Below are positions 54,835 through 62,960 of a stretch of DNA of 64,000 nucleotides, piece by piece. Position 1 is the first letter of the stretch, and each line of letters starts with the position of its first letter. The DNA lies in assembly GCF_005048855.1 (NCBI RefSeq), contig NZ_SUME01000005.1:62001-126000 (forward strand), given 5' to 3'. Under the pieces are notes generated by a model. That model was given only the letters and a program-made list of their open reading frames with translations, was not told the DNA's origin and made no database searches. This stretch comes from Sphingobacterium olei (GTDB lineage: Bacteria > Bacteroidota > Bacteroidia > Sphingobacteriales > Sphingobacteriaceae). A program made the translations under genes and the position numbers.

Positions 54835-55374
54835 TTATCTTGAATACCTGAACTGTTGTTTGTCCATCATTGCCATCTGTTCCTTCATCATCTTGATCTG
54901 ATCGGCTAGCAATTTGTTTTTATCTGCTTTCTTAGCCTCTTGTAATAATTTTTCAGCCTCCCTTTTGTTCCGTTTGGCCATCATTACACCCGCTAAACTC
55001 AATTTTGCCAATGCGACGTTATGATCCATATGTAACCCTAAAGTCAATGCTTTTTTAAAGAATTTCTCGGATTGCATGGGAGCTCGCTGAGACTCGATAA
55101 GTCCTAATAGCAAATGATAATAGCCCTGTTGAGCAGAAATGAGCTGCTTTTCATATTCTTTAATATTATTCAACCACTTCTCTGCACTAGCAATATTTTG
55201 TTTCCGAAAATACCATTGTGCAATAAGCATGTTTTCATTAAAAAAAACAGTTACCCAAGCTAGGATGGTAACCAGTATCCCCAAAATACCCCATCCCCAA
55301 TGGCCAAACCAAAACAAAGCAACGGTTCCAACCAATAAAAGACTACTAATTATTATGCGCACTAAATTTGACAT
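54835..55374 (-). CDS. Membrane-anchored TPR-like protein
   Basis: A 179-residue protein (start MSNLVRIIISSLLLVG, ATG 55374; an ATG 48 nt upstream is rejected because it would add a charged tail and overlaps the expected leader). Two hydrophobic helices lie at about 4-20 and 22-45. Then comes a helical region with TPR-like spacing (NIASAEKWLNNIKEYEKQLI, APMQSEKFFKKALTLGLHMD, RNKREAEKLLQEAKKADKNK) and a Met/Gln-rich tail. I recognise no named family. It shares an unusual promoter element with the TPR gene at 36107 and the Lrp gene at 57865. Confidence 0.68.
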   Translation of the reverse strand: MSNLVRIIISSLLLVGTVALFWFGHWGWGILGILVTILAWVTVFFNENMLIAQWYFRKQNIASAEKWLNNIKEYEKQLISAQQGYYHLLLGLIESQRAPMQSEKFFKKALTLGLHMDHNVALAKLSLAGVMMAKRNKREAEKLLQEAKKADKNKLLADQIKMMKEQMAMMDKQQFRYSR

Positions 55375-55397
55375 CTCTCTCCTTCTAAATTTACATA

Positions 55398-55429
55398 CAA
55401 ACTTAGAAAAAATGCTTTGCATTCACAAA
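55398..55429 (-). promoter_or_regulatory. Promoter, copy 2 of the shared 32-bp element
   Basis: Minus strand: TTTG (55429-55426), spacer TGAATGCAAAGCATTTTTTC, then TAAGTTTG (55405-55398). The spacer contains the perfect palindrome AATGC-AAA-GCATT. Leader about 20 nt. Confidence 0.65.
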
Positions 55430-55543
55430 CCAAACGCAGTGATCTCATTCATGTCTTAAAACAAATATTGATGAACTTAAGCGAAGCGTTCTTGAATGCA
55501 GAAAATAGACACATCATGAAAAATAATTTGCATTTTTGTTCTT

Positions 55544-55559
55544 TGCAATTATAATTGTA
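55544..55559. promoter_or_regulatory. Operator-like palindrome in the ung upstream region
   Basis: TGCAATTATAATTGTA is palindromic except for one position pair, and its first 14 bases are identical to the nuo operator-like site at 10064-10077. Downstream similarity to the nuo promoter continues (TAAA, CAAATT), so it may be a diverged copy of that promoter. Confidence 0.45.
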
Positions 55560-55622
55560 TGTAAATACAAATTACGAATAATGTTTTTCTATTAGGCTTT
55601 CGTGAATACGAGGCATTTTACA

Positions 55623-55630
55623 TAAGTTTG
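55623..55630 (+). promoter_or_regulatory. ung -7 box next to the start codon
   Basis: TAAGTTTG is an exact TAnnTTTG match ending 5 nt before the ung ATG, so a transcript from it would be almost leaderless. The -33 region is weak. Confidence 0.45.
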
Positions 55631-55635
55631 AGTAT

Positions 55636-56310
55636 ATGAACACGAAATATCACGAAAGTTGGACCCCGATATTGAAGCCTTTATTCGCGCAAGAATATGT
55701 GAAAAGATTATCTCACTTTGTTCAGCAAGAGCGTAAGCAATATAAAGTTTTTCCTCCTGAAGAGCTTGTTTTTAACGCGTTCAAACTTACCGGGTTTCAG
55801 GATATCAAAGTAGTGATATTAGGGCAGGATCCTTATCACAACGATGGACAGGCTCACGGGTTGTCGTTTTCTGTACCCGTCGGGATTCCCTTTCCTCCAT
55901 CACTTAAGAATATTTTTACGGAATTGGTTTCTGATATTTCGGGTTTTCGTTATCCCAATACGGGGGATTTAACCAATTGGGCTCAGCAAGGGGTTCTATT
56001 GTTGAATGCAACCCTGACCGTCCGGGCACACCAAGCAGCTTCTCATCAAAAAATGGGTTGGGAGGAGTTTACGGACTCAATAATTAAGAAAATCGCTGAA
56101 GAGCGAGAGGATGTAGTCTTTTTGCTGTGGGGCTCATACGCCCAAAAGAAAAGTGTATTTATCGATTCGTCGAAACATCTTATTTTAAAATCTGCACATC
56201 CATCACCCTTGTCCGTCTATCGCGGTTTCGCAGGCTGTAAACATTTTTCGAAAGCGAATACATATCTCATTAAGCAGGGAAAGGAACCGATAAATTGGCA
56301 GATTGGTTAG
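55636..56310 (+). CDS. ung: Uracil-DNA glycosylase
   Basis: A 224-residue base-excision repair enzyme that removes uracil from DNA. Catalytic motif VVILGQDPYHNDGQAHGLSF near residue 58 (Asp of GQDPYH) and the C-terminal HPSPLSVYRGFAGCKHF (HPSP loop, near 189) are intact, as is the LLLNATLTVRAHQAASH segment. Length matches family 1 UDG. The last 4 nt overlap the convergent DUF6695-like gene. Confidence 0.97.
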   Translation: MNTKYHESWTPILKPLFAQEYVKRLSHFVQQERKQYKVFPPEELVFNAFKLTGFQDIKVVILGQDPYHNDGQAHGLSFSVPVGIPFPPSLKNIFTELVSDISGFRYPNTGDLTNWAQQGVLLLNATLTVRAHQAASHQKMGWEEFTDSIIKKIAEEREDVVFLLWGSYAQKKSVFIDSSKHLILKSAHPSPLSVYRGFAGCKHFSKANTYLIKQGKEPINWQIG

Positions 56311-57386
56311 GCATATAATTCCGTCGCATCTTTACTGATCTGATCCGTAACAAGAACTCGTTCTACATGATGGATTTTATATTTGATTCCTCCCTGTTCA
56401 ATATGGGTGAATAGCAAATGGCTGTCGTAAGCAACTTTCCAGGGTTTGTTGAAATCAATAGCTTCCTCTTTTTTGCCAATCACAATATATTCCAGCTCAC
56501 CTAATGAGGTGTAGCGCTTAATAGTAAGCTTGTTTTTATCGATAGGCTTTATGGAATACCATGCGCCGTCCCCGACACCGCCCAAATACATGGCATCCTT
56601 CGGAATCACAATGGGTTTTGACCTGAAATCTACCGCTCCAATTATTTGGTCATTGGGCAGGAGATTTGCCTTGTTGCGGTAAACATTATCACGCAACTGC
56701 TTGACTAAAAACCAGAACGATTGCCAGCGGTTCATTTTAAAGCTTTTTAATCCTTCTTTAGGAGTAAAAGAATAGACTATACCATCTTTAGCTGTATTCA
56801 CTACATTGCTTATCGGGCTAGCTTTTATAGTTTCCGGAATGTTAATACCATGCCAAAAATGATACTTCGGCGAAGCTTTCATAAGCATTCGAGTGATGAA
56901 ACGAGAACAGTTGTTGTTGTCCTTAGCTACAGCACCGTAAGGGTAAGTTCCTTGTTCCACGCAAGTGTCACCATATTTTTTTGCTAAGTAGAAATCAACG
57001 TTTTCTACCACAGAAAAATAAACTCTTCCTTCGCCATACATCGCCGGTTTAAGCTCTTCAAAATGATTAATAATTTCAGGTAGATTTATGATCTCATTGT
57101 GTTGAACCGTTGCTTTGACTTTTATTTCCAACCGCGGATCAGAAAATTTGGATCGTGCTCTTCCATATCCTCTTGGAGTGATGTAGCGGCCAAAATCATA
57201 AAACAACATTTCACCGTTTTTTTGATTTACAATCACGATACCGGTGTGGCCTACTTTAAAATTTAGATTTTTGACAATCCCAATTTTCTTAAAAAACATC
57301 ATCCATTTTTCGTCTCCCCTTATAGTGGCATCTGGCCAGGTAAGGATAACTGCAAAATCGTTAAAGGATGAGTTTTTTTTAAGCAT
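56307..57386 (-). CDS. Probable DUF6695 protein, possible papain-like fold
   Basis: A 359-residue protein without a clear signal peptide. N-terminal FAVILTWPDATIRGDEKWMM leads to LNFKVGHTGIVIVNQKNGEM (a conserved His near residue 47) and FYDFGRYITPRGYGRARS; near 155-170 is NNNCSRFITRMLMKA with a conserved-looking Cys. A His-containing VGHTGIV followed much later by a Cys in NNCSRF resembles circularly permuted NlpC/P60-like (DUF830/YiiX type) hydrolases, and I recall the family as DUF6695 of Bacteroidota. Enzyme function is inference. It begins 8 nt after the Lrp/AsnC gene and is probably co-transcribed with it. Confidence 0.6.
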   Translation of the reverse strand: MLKKNSSFNDFAVILTWPDATIRGDEKWMMFFKKIGIVKNLNFKVGHTGIVIVNQKNGEMLFYDFGRYITPRGYGRARSKFSDPRLEIKVKATVQHNEIINLPEIINHFEELKPAMYGEGRVYFSVVENVDFYLAKKYGDTCVEQGTYPYGAVAKDNNNCSRFITRMLMKASPKYHFWHGINIPETIKASPISNVVNTAKDGIVYSFTPKEGLKSFKMNRWQSFWFLVKQLRDNVYRNKANLLPNDQIIGAVDFRSKPIVIPKDAMYLGGVGDGAWYSIKPIDKNKLTIKRYTSLGELEYIVIGKKEEAIDFNKPWKVAYDSHLLFTHIEQGGIKYKIHHVERVLVTDQISKDATELYA

Positions 57387-57394
57387 AGGATGGG

Positions 57395-57865
57395 TTAATA
57401 TTCTAAAGGGATAATGGGTTCTTTCTTGGATGTAGACATAATCATCATGGTCTGAAAGGTTTTAACGAAAGGTATTTTCGAAATTTTTTCCATGATAACA
57501 GCCTCGTAGGCTTTGATGTCTTTAACATATACTTTTAGGATAAAATCACAATTACCCGTCACATGATGGCATTCCGTTACTTCGGGAATAGATTTTACTG
57601 CTTCAACAAATTCAGGAATAGCATTGTGCGTATGAAAGTCCAAAGAGATCTGAATAAAAGATTTAATACCAAGACCCAACATTTCTTCATCAACAAAAGC
57701 GTGATAGCTTTTTATAAAACCGCCATTTTCCAATTTGCGTACACGTTCCAGGGTAGGGGCTGGCGAAAGACCAATGTTCGTAGCCAATTGCAGGTTGGTG
57801 ATGCGTCCATTTTCCTGTAACAACCGCAAAATCTTTAAATCTAATTTATCGAGTTGATATGTCAT
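57395..57865 (-). CDS. Lrp/AsnC family transcriptional regulator
   Basis: A 156-residue regulator. The N-terminal helix-turn-helix DKLDLKILRLLQENGRITNL ... QLATNIGLSPAPTLERVRKL (residues 5-45) is followed by GFIKSYHAFVDEEMLGLGIK and the RAM ligand-binding domain (FIQISLDFHTHNAIPEFVEA, VTGNCDFILKVYVKDIKAYE). It probably binds DNA as an oligomer and responds to an amino acid. ATG at 57865 is used; a TTG at 57886 lies in the -7 region. The promoter element, shared with two other genes, may be its own target or that of another regulator. Confidence 0.93.
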   Translation of the reverse strand: MTYQLDKLDLKILRLLQENGRITNLQLATNIGLSPAPTLERVRKLENGGFIKSYHAFVDEEMLGLGIKSFIQISLDFHTHNAIPEFVEAVKSIPEVTECHHVTGNCDFILKVYVKDIKAYEAVIMEKISKIPFVKTFQTMMIMSTSKKEPIIPLEY

Positions 57866-57893
57866 ATTATCTGGTAGTACTATCAAAGGTATG

Positions 57894-57925
57894 TAAACTT
57901 AGATAAAATGCTTTGCATTCACAAA
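57894..57925 (-). promoter_or_regulatory. Lrp gene promoter, copy 3 of the shared 32-bp element
   Basis: Minus strand: TTTG (57925-57922), spacer TGAATGCAAAGCATTTTATC with the palindrome AATGC-AAA-GCATT, then TAAGTTTA (57901-57894). A second TACCTTTG box (57891-57884) overlaps the predicted start. Confidence 0.65.
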
Positions 57926-58118
57926 CCGAAAGAATATATCGTTAAAAACTATCTTTAAGGATTCTTTAAATAGATTTGATTTATTTGACATCATTTTTAT
58001 GTCATAATAAATGGGATGCAAATGCGTCTATAGTTAGAAGAAATGACTTTTATCACAAATTTCGTCAAAAATCATGTTCAAGCCGTCGAAGGATACTGTT
58101 TTATTGGGGGATAAGTCG

Positions 58119-58126
58119 TAACTTTG
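58119..58126 (+). promoter_or_regulatory. sufB -7 box
   Basis: TAACTTTG matches TAnnTTTG; the -33 position (CTG at 58096-58098) is 20 nt away but weak. The leader would be about 50 nt. Confidence 0.45.
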
Positions 58127-58179
58127 TTGTCCGAAATAGAGTTAGGTTATGCCTAAATCAGATAAAAAGGGAAAGAGTT

Positions 58180-59631
58180 ATGAGTACCAAAGACGACGAA
58201 TTACTGAAAGAGCTGGAGCAAGAAGAATATAAATACGGTTTCACCACCGATATTGAAATGGATATTGCACCGAGAGGATTGAATGAAGATACTGTTCGCT
58301 TGATTTCTGCAAAGAAAAATGAACCCGAATGGTTATTGGAATGGAGATTGAAAGCCTTTCGTCATTTCTTAACAATGAAAATGCCTACATGGCAAAATTT
58401 TGATAATCCAGAAGTTGACTTTCAAGATTTATCTTATTATGCGGCTCCGAAGCCTAAAAAGCAGTTAGAAAGTTTAGATGAAGTTGATCCAGAATTGCTT
58501 TCCACATTTGCTAAATTAGGGATTCCCTTGGATGAGCAGAAAATATTAGCGGGTGTTGTTGCGGTAGATGCTGTATTCGATTCAGTTTCAGTAAAGACAA
58601 CTTTTCGTGAAAAATTAAAAGAAAAGGGAGTGATCTTTTGCTCATTTGGCGAAGCCGTACAAGAGCACCCCGATTTAGTACGCGCGCATCTAGGCTCAGT
58701 AGTGCCACAAACAGATAATGTATATGCAGCGTTAAATTCTGCAGTATTTTCCGATGGTTCATTCGTGTATATTCCTAAGGGCGTTCATTGTCCAATGGAG
58801 CTATCTACGTATTTCCGTATCAATGCACAGAATACTGGGCAATTTGAGCGAACATTAATTATTGCAGACGAAGGTTCGTACGTGTCCTATCTTGAAGGCT
58901 GTACCGCGCCAATGCGTGACGAGAATCAACTGCATGCCGCGGTAGTCGAACTGATTGCACAACGAGATGCCGAAATTAAATATTCAACAGTTCAAAACTG
59001 GTATCCAGGCGACAAAAATGGAGTGGGTGGAATTTACAATTTCGTTACCAAACGTGGTATATGTAAAGGAGACAATTCCAAGATTTCCTGGACTCAAGTT
59101 GAAACAGGTTCGGCGATTACTTGGAAATATCCAGGAGTCATTTTGAAAGGGGACAATTCGGTCGGAGAATTTTATTCTGTAGCAATGACGCGTAATAAGC
59201 AATTGGCGGATACCGGCACGAAGATGATTCACTTGGGCAAAAACACGAAATCCAAAATTATTTCTAAGGGAATCTCTGCGGGAAATAGTCATAATAGTTA
59301 CCGCGGGTTAGTAAAGATTGGTCCCAACGCCGATAATGCACGTAATTTTACCCAATGTGACTCTTTATTAATAGGAGATCGTTGTGGGGCGCATACATTT
59401 CCGTATATAGAAAGTAAAAATAAATCAGCGAAATTAGAGCATGAAGCAACAACTTCCAAAATCGGGGAAGATCAGGTGTTCTATTTGAATCAACGTGGTA
59501 TTGATTCAGAAAAAGCGGTGGGATTAATTGTAAATGGTTACGCCAAAGAGGTGTTAAATCAATTGCCAATGGAATTTGCTGTAGAAGCACAAAAACTATT
59601 AGCAATTTCATTAGAAGGTTCTGTAGGTTAA
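58180..59631 (+). CDS. sufB: Fe-S cluster assembly scaffold SufB
   Basis: A 483-residue subunit of the SufBC2D scaffold that builds iron-sulfur clusters. It shows YCxxP-free but family-typical segments: [71 protein letters not shown] and, near the end, [20 protein letters not shown] (the conserved Cys/His region). The ATG at 58180 ([20 protein letters not shown]) is chosen because the open frame before it (from 57976) lies upstream of the promoter start. First gene of sufBCD. Note that iron-sulfur demand is high nearby because complex I carries many clusters. Confidence 0.95.
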   Translation: MSTKDDELLKELEQEEYKYGFTTDIEMDIAPRGLNEDTVRLISAKKNEPEWLLEWRLKAFRHFLTMKMPTWQNFDNPEVDFQDLSYYAAPKPKKQLESLDEVDPELLSTFAKLGIPLDEQKILAGVVAVDAVFDSVSVKTTFREKLKEKGVIFCSFGEAVQEHPDLVRAHLGSVVPQTDNVYAALNSAVFSDGSFVYIPKGVHCPMELSTYFRINAQNTGQFERTLIIADEGSYVSYLEGCTAPMRDENQLHAAVVELIAQRDAEIKYSTVQNWYPGDKNGVGGIYNFVTKRGICKGDNSKISWTQVETGSAITWKYPGVILKGDNSVGEFYSVAMTRNKQLADTGTKMIHLGKNTKSKIISKGISAGNSHNSYRGLVKIGPNADNARNFTQCDSLLIGDRCGAHTFPYIESKNKSAKLEHEATTSKIGEDQVFYLNQRGIDSEKAVGLIVNGYAKEVLNQLPMEFAVEAQKLLAISLEGSVG

Positions 59632-59665
59632 TTTTAAAAAATGAATGAAACATTGAGGATGTAGG

Positions 59666-59696
59666 TCTCATATCTCATATCTCAATACTCAATACT
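59666..59696 (+). repeat. Short TCTCATA/CAATACT tandem repeats between sufB and sufC
   Basis: TCTCATA occurs twice in tandem (59666-59679), followed by TC and two copies of TCAATAC units. It lies in the 71-nt spacer. Similar simple repeats are, from memory, frequent intergenic motifs in Bacteroidota; no function is evident. Confidence 0.45.
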
Positions 59697-59702
59697 AAAA
59701 AA

Positions 59703-60461
59703 ATGTTATCAATTAAGAATTTACATGCGTCTGTTGAAGACAAGCAAATATTAAAAGGACTAAACTTAGAAGTTAAAGCTGGAGAAGTTCACGCGATAAT
59801 GGGACCCAACGGTGCTGGAAAAAGTACATTGGGCAACGTTTTAGCAGGTCGTGATTCATACGAAGTAACAGACGGTACAGCGCTATTGGATGGGGTAGAT
59901 TTATTGGATCTTTCCCCAGAAGACCGTGCGCGGGAGGGCTTGTTTTTAGCATTCCAATATCCTGTGGAAATTCCGGGTGTCTCAAACATTAACTTCTTAA
60001 GAACAGCGGTAAATGATATTCGTGAATACAAGGGTCTTCCTCCAATGGAAGCGAAAGAGTTCTTACAAATGGTAAAAGACAGGCAAAAATTAGTCGAATT
60101 CTCAGCGAATTTAGCCAATCGCTCTTTGAACGAAGGGTTCTCAGGAGGAGAAAAAAAGCGTAATGAAATATTTCAATTGGCGATGTTGAATCCCAAACTA
60201 TCCATTTTGGATGAAACCGATTCTGGATTGGATATTGATGCTTTACGTATTGTTGCAAAAGGCGTAAACCATTTGCGTTCCAAAGACAATGCTTTTGTAG
60301 TTATCACCCACTACCAACGTCTATTGGATTATATCGTTCCTGATTTTGTACACGTACTACATGATGGGCGTATCGTAAAAACAGGTACGAAAGAATTGGC
60401 ATTAGAGTTAGAAGAAAAAGGATACGACTGGTTAAAAGAATTAGATGCGCAAAATGCCTAA
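59703..60461 (+). CDS. sufC: Fe-S cluster assembly ATPase SufC
   Basis: A 252-residue ABC-type ATPase that drives the SufBCD scaffold, soluble in the cytoplasm. Walker A HAIMGPNGAGKSTLGNVL (near residue 32), the signature SLNEGFSGGEKKRNEIFQLA (FSGGE, near 143) and Walker B KLSILDETDSGLDIDALR (near 165) are intact; the D-E-T-D-S-G-L-D block is SufC-specific. Follows sufB by 71 nt and precedes sufD by 27-51 nt. Confidence 0.97.
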   Translation: MLSIKNLHASVEDKQILKGLNLEVKAGEVHAIMGPNGAGKSTLGNVLAGRDSYEVTDGTALLDGVDLLDLSPEDRAREGLFLAFQYPVEIPGVSNINFLRTAVNDIREYKGLPPMEAKEFLQMVKDRQKLVEFSANLANRSLNEGFSGGEKKRNEIFQLAMLNPKLSILDETDSGLDIDALRIVAKGVNHLRSKDNAFVVITHYQRLLDYIVPDFVHVLHDGRIVKTGTKELALELEEKGYDWLKELDAQNA

Positions 60462-60512
60462 TCGGTTTTACGATAATTAATTAAGGTAATGAGCGGATTG
60501 ATAATAAATAAC

Positions 60513-61820
60513 ATGAGTACATTAGTAGCAAACTCTTTATTCCAACAGTTGACATCGACTTTCCAAGAATTGGAAGCATCAAACGAACCTACAATTCTTA
60601 AAACAATACGTCAAGAAGCATTTGATCGCTTTGAGAAAGAAGGTTTCCCAACTGTAAAGAATGAAGACTGGAAATATACAAACATTCAAAATCTTGTCAA
60701 TAAGACCTACTTATTGAACGAAGATGTGGATATAGCAGATATTGATTTCAGTAAAGCCGATATTCCTAATTTGGATGCACACCGTATCGTATTGATCAAT
60801 GGCCAATATGTGATGGCATTCTCTTCTTTGGAAGATGAAATCGGCGTTACGGTAAAATCAATTGAAGATGCCGCTCACGAGGACGGATTTAAAAACCATT
60901 TTGCGCAATATGCGGACAAAACCGATAATGTGTTAGTGGCGCTGAATACAGCTTTATACACCTCTGGGATTTATCTTTATGTCGGGAAGAACAAAGTAGT
61001 ATCTAAACCTATTCAGATCGTACACGTTGCGACTGGAGGTGCGGATTTCTTTTCCCAAACGCGTAATTTATTCGTAGTAGCGGCCAATGCAGAAGTCGAG
61101 ATTATCGAATCTTTCATTACATTGGACAATACCGCAAAAAATCTCCACAATAAGGTGACCGAAATCGTACTGGAGGAAAATGCAAAAGCGCAACATTATT
61201 ATCTACAGTTAGCCGGCGATACCGGGAGCTATATCAATCATACCGAAGTATATCAGCACCAATACAGTCTATATAATAATTACAACTGTACTTTTCCGGG
61301 AGTTTCGTTTGTACGTAATAATATCAATGTACGACTGGATGCGGAAAATGTAGAGTCACATTTATATGGTATCAATCTATTGGCGGATAATCAGTTTGCA
61401 GACAACCACACGATTGTGGATCATCTGAAACCGCATTGCGAGTCATATGAATGGTACAAAAACATTCCTCAGGACTCTTCAACTGCCGTTTTTAACGGTA
61501 AGATTTTTGTGCGCGAAGATGCCCAAAAGACGAACGCATTTCAGCAAAACAACAATATGTTGATTGGCGATAAATCAACAGTCTATACCAAACCACAACT
61601 GGAAATCTTTGCAGATGACGTCAAATGTTCACATGGTTGTACGATGGGACAGTTTGACGATGAGGCGTTGTTTTACTTAAGAGCTCGCGGTATCGGTGAA
61701 GAATCCGCACGAATTTTATTGGTTCATGCATTTGCATTTGATGTCACCTCCCGTTTTTCAAATGAAGCAGTGCGCGAATACGTGGAGAACCTGGTCGCAA
61801 AAGGATTGGAAAGGAAATAA
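60513..61820 (+). CDS. sufD: Fe-S cluster assembly protein SufD
   Basis: A 435-residue SufB paralogue that completes the SufBC2D complex. The N-terminal FEKEGFPTVKNEDWKYTNIQ is the usual SufD opening; later HTIVDHLKPHCESYEWYKNI, FNGKIFVREDAQKTNAFQQN and CSHGCTMGQFDDEALFYLRA are family-conserved. The ATG at 60513 (MSTLVANSLFQQL) is preferred; an in-frame ATG at 60489 would add eight residues. A perfect terminator hairpin follows, so the operon ends here without a sufS cysteine desulfurase. Confidence 0.94.
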   Translation: MSTLVANSLFQQLTSTFQELEASNEPTILKTIRQEAFDRFEKEGFPTVKNEDWKYTNIQNLVNKTYLLNEDVDIADIDFSKADIPNLDAHRIVLINGQYVMAFSSLEDEIGVTVKSIEDAAHEDGFKNHFAQYADKTDNVLVALNTALYTSGIYLYVGKNKVVSKPIQIVHVATGGADFFSQTRNLFVVAANAEVEIIESFITLDNTAKNLHNKVTEIVLEENAKAQHYYLQLAGDTGSYINHTEVYQHQYSLYNNYNCTFPGVSFVRNNINVRLDAENVESHLYGINLLADNQFADNHTIVDHLKPHCESYEWYKNIPQDSSTAVFNGKIFVREDAQKTNAFQQNNNMLIGDKSTVYTKPQLEIFADDVKCSHGCTMGQFDDEALFYLRARGIGEESARILLVHAFAFDVTSRFSNEAVREYVENLVAKGLERK

Positions 61821-61838
61821 ATCTAATATAATTTTAGC

Positions 61839-61876
61839 AAAAAACCGTTTAAATGAAAAATTAAACGGTTTTTTTG
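61839..61876 (+). terminator. Terminator of the suf operon
   Basis: AAAACCGTTTAA (61841-61852) is the exact complement of TTAAACGGTTTT (61861-61872), an 8-nt loop, then a T-run. Perfect 12-bp stem. Confidence 0.9.
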
Positions 61877-62024
61877 TTTTTCAGTATTTACAAGTCTTTC
61901 TCCATAGAAGGTGAACCCACGTCTTCTTTTTTGTAAAATTTAGATTATTCTTGAAGATGGATGACTTTTAATTGTTATGTTTACACCAATAAACCCAAAA
62001 CCTAGTGTAATAACAAAATTATAC

Positions 62025-62960
62025 ATGAAAAATAGCTTGTTTCTTTTACTTAGCTTCTTCATCTGCGTAAACAGTTATGCGCAGAAAAGAGATTCGGTGT
62101 ATGCCTTTTCCTATTTTAAAGACAATGGGCAAGATGGATTGCATTTGGCCTATAGCGAAGATGGATTAACGTGGAAAGCACTAAAAAATGATGAATCTTT
62201 CTTGAAGCCTGAGATAAGTGCAGATAAATTGATGCGCGATCCCTGTATTATCCGTGGTGTCGACGGTCGGTTTCATATGGTATGGACAGTGAGTTGGACG
62301 CAAAAAGGAATAGGCTATGCTTCCTCAAAAGATTTGATCAAATGGTCAGATCAGCAATATATTCCGGTAATGGAACATGAACTGAAAGCTCGGAATACCT
62401 GGGCACCTGAAATCACTTACGATTTCATTAACGAAGAATATATGATTTATTGGGCAACGACCATCGAAGGTAAATTTTCCGAGACACAGATAGAAGACGA
62501 CAATCGGTACAATCACCGTATGTATTACGTAACGACCAAAGATTTTCAATCTTTTACAGATACGAAGTTATTGTATGACCCTGGGTTTAATGCTATTGAT
62601 GCCTCGATTGTACGACATGACGGTAGGTGGGTAATGTTTGTAAAAGATGAAACAAAAGTTCCTGTTCAGAAAAATATAAAAACAGCAATTGCGGAATCTA
62701 TCACAGGGCCTTATTCCGATATTTCCGCTCCGATTACAGGGAAGTATTGGGCAGAAGGTCCTACAGCCATAAAAATAAATGACGAGTGGATTGTATATTT
62801 TGATAAGTATACTAATCATCAATATGGTGCCATAAAATCGCGTGACTTGATAAATTGGGAGGATATTTCGGCAAAAATCACGATGCCTAAGGGGATTCGT
62901 CATGGTACTGTATTCAAAATTTCAAAAAAGGAGCTCAAAAAATTATTGAAGGCGAAATGA
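62025..62960 (+). CDS. Secreted glycoside hydrolase, GH43-like
   Basis: A 311-residue protein starting MKNSLFLLLSFFICVNSYAQ (ATG 62025), a signal peptide; the frame open further upstream is not used. The body shows the five-bladed GH43 layout: LMRDPCIIRGVDGRFHMVW (near residue 69, base Asp), NTWAPEITYDFINEEYMIYW, FNAIDASIVRHDGRWVMFVK (pKa-tuning Asp) and KYWAEGPTAIKINDEWIVYF (acid Glu). All three catalytic acids appear present. GH43 enzymes act on arabinans, xylans and galactans; the substrate here cannot be assigned. Its stop overlaps the next gene start (ATGA), showing translational coupling with a BNR-repeat protein, so this is probably the edge of a polysaccharide locus. Confidence 0.82.
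   Translation: MKNSLFLLLSFFICVNSYAQKRDSVYAFSYFKDNGQDGLHLAYSEDGLTWKALKNDESFLKPEISADKLMRDPCIIRGVDGRFHMVWTVSWTQKGIGYASSKDLIKWSDQQYIPVMEHELKARNTWAPEITYDFINEEYMIYWATTIEGKFSETQIEDDNRYNHRMYYVTTKDFQSFTDTKLLYDPGFNAIDASIVRHDGRWVMFVKDETKVPVQKNIKTAIAESITGPYSDISAPITGKYWAEGPTAIKINDEWIVYFDKYTNHQYGAIKSRDLINWEDISAKITMPKGIRHGTVFKISKKELKKLLKAK

Larger units (their letters stand above)
57866..58179. other. 314-nt divergent intergenic region between the Lrp gene and sufB
   Basis: Holds the Lrp promoter on the left, an inverted repeat TGACAT (57986-57991)/ATGTCA (57999-58004) in the middle, and the sufB -7 box on the right. The in-frame extension of sufB upstream (57976-58179) has no family similarity and is not considered coding. 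Confidence 0.6.

Noticed and set aside
57986-58004. TGACAT-N7-ATGTCA as an IscR or Fur site controlling suf
   Set aside because: The symmetry is real but does not match a consensus I can recall, and it is over 100 nt from the -7 box; not called as a named operator.
57976-58179. 68-codon extension upstream of sufB
   Set aside because: Composition and content are non-coding, and it overlaps the predicted promoter; [14 protein letters not shown] is a normal SufB start.
59666-59696. Tandem TCTCATA units as a CRISPR or VNTR
   Set aside because: Units are 7 nt without spacers, far too short and few for a CRISPR array.
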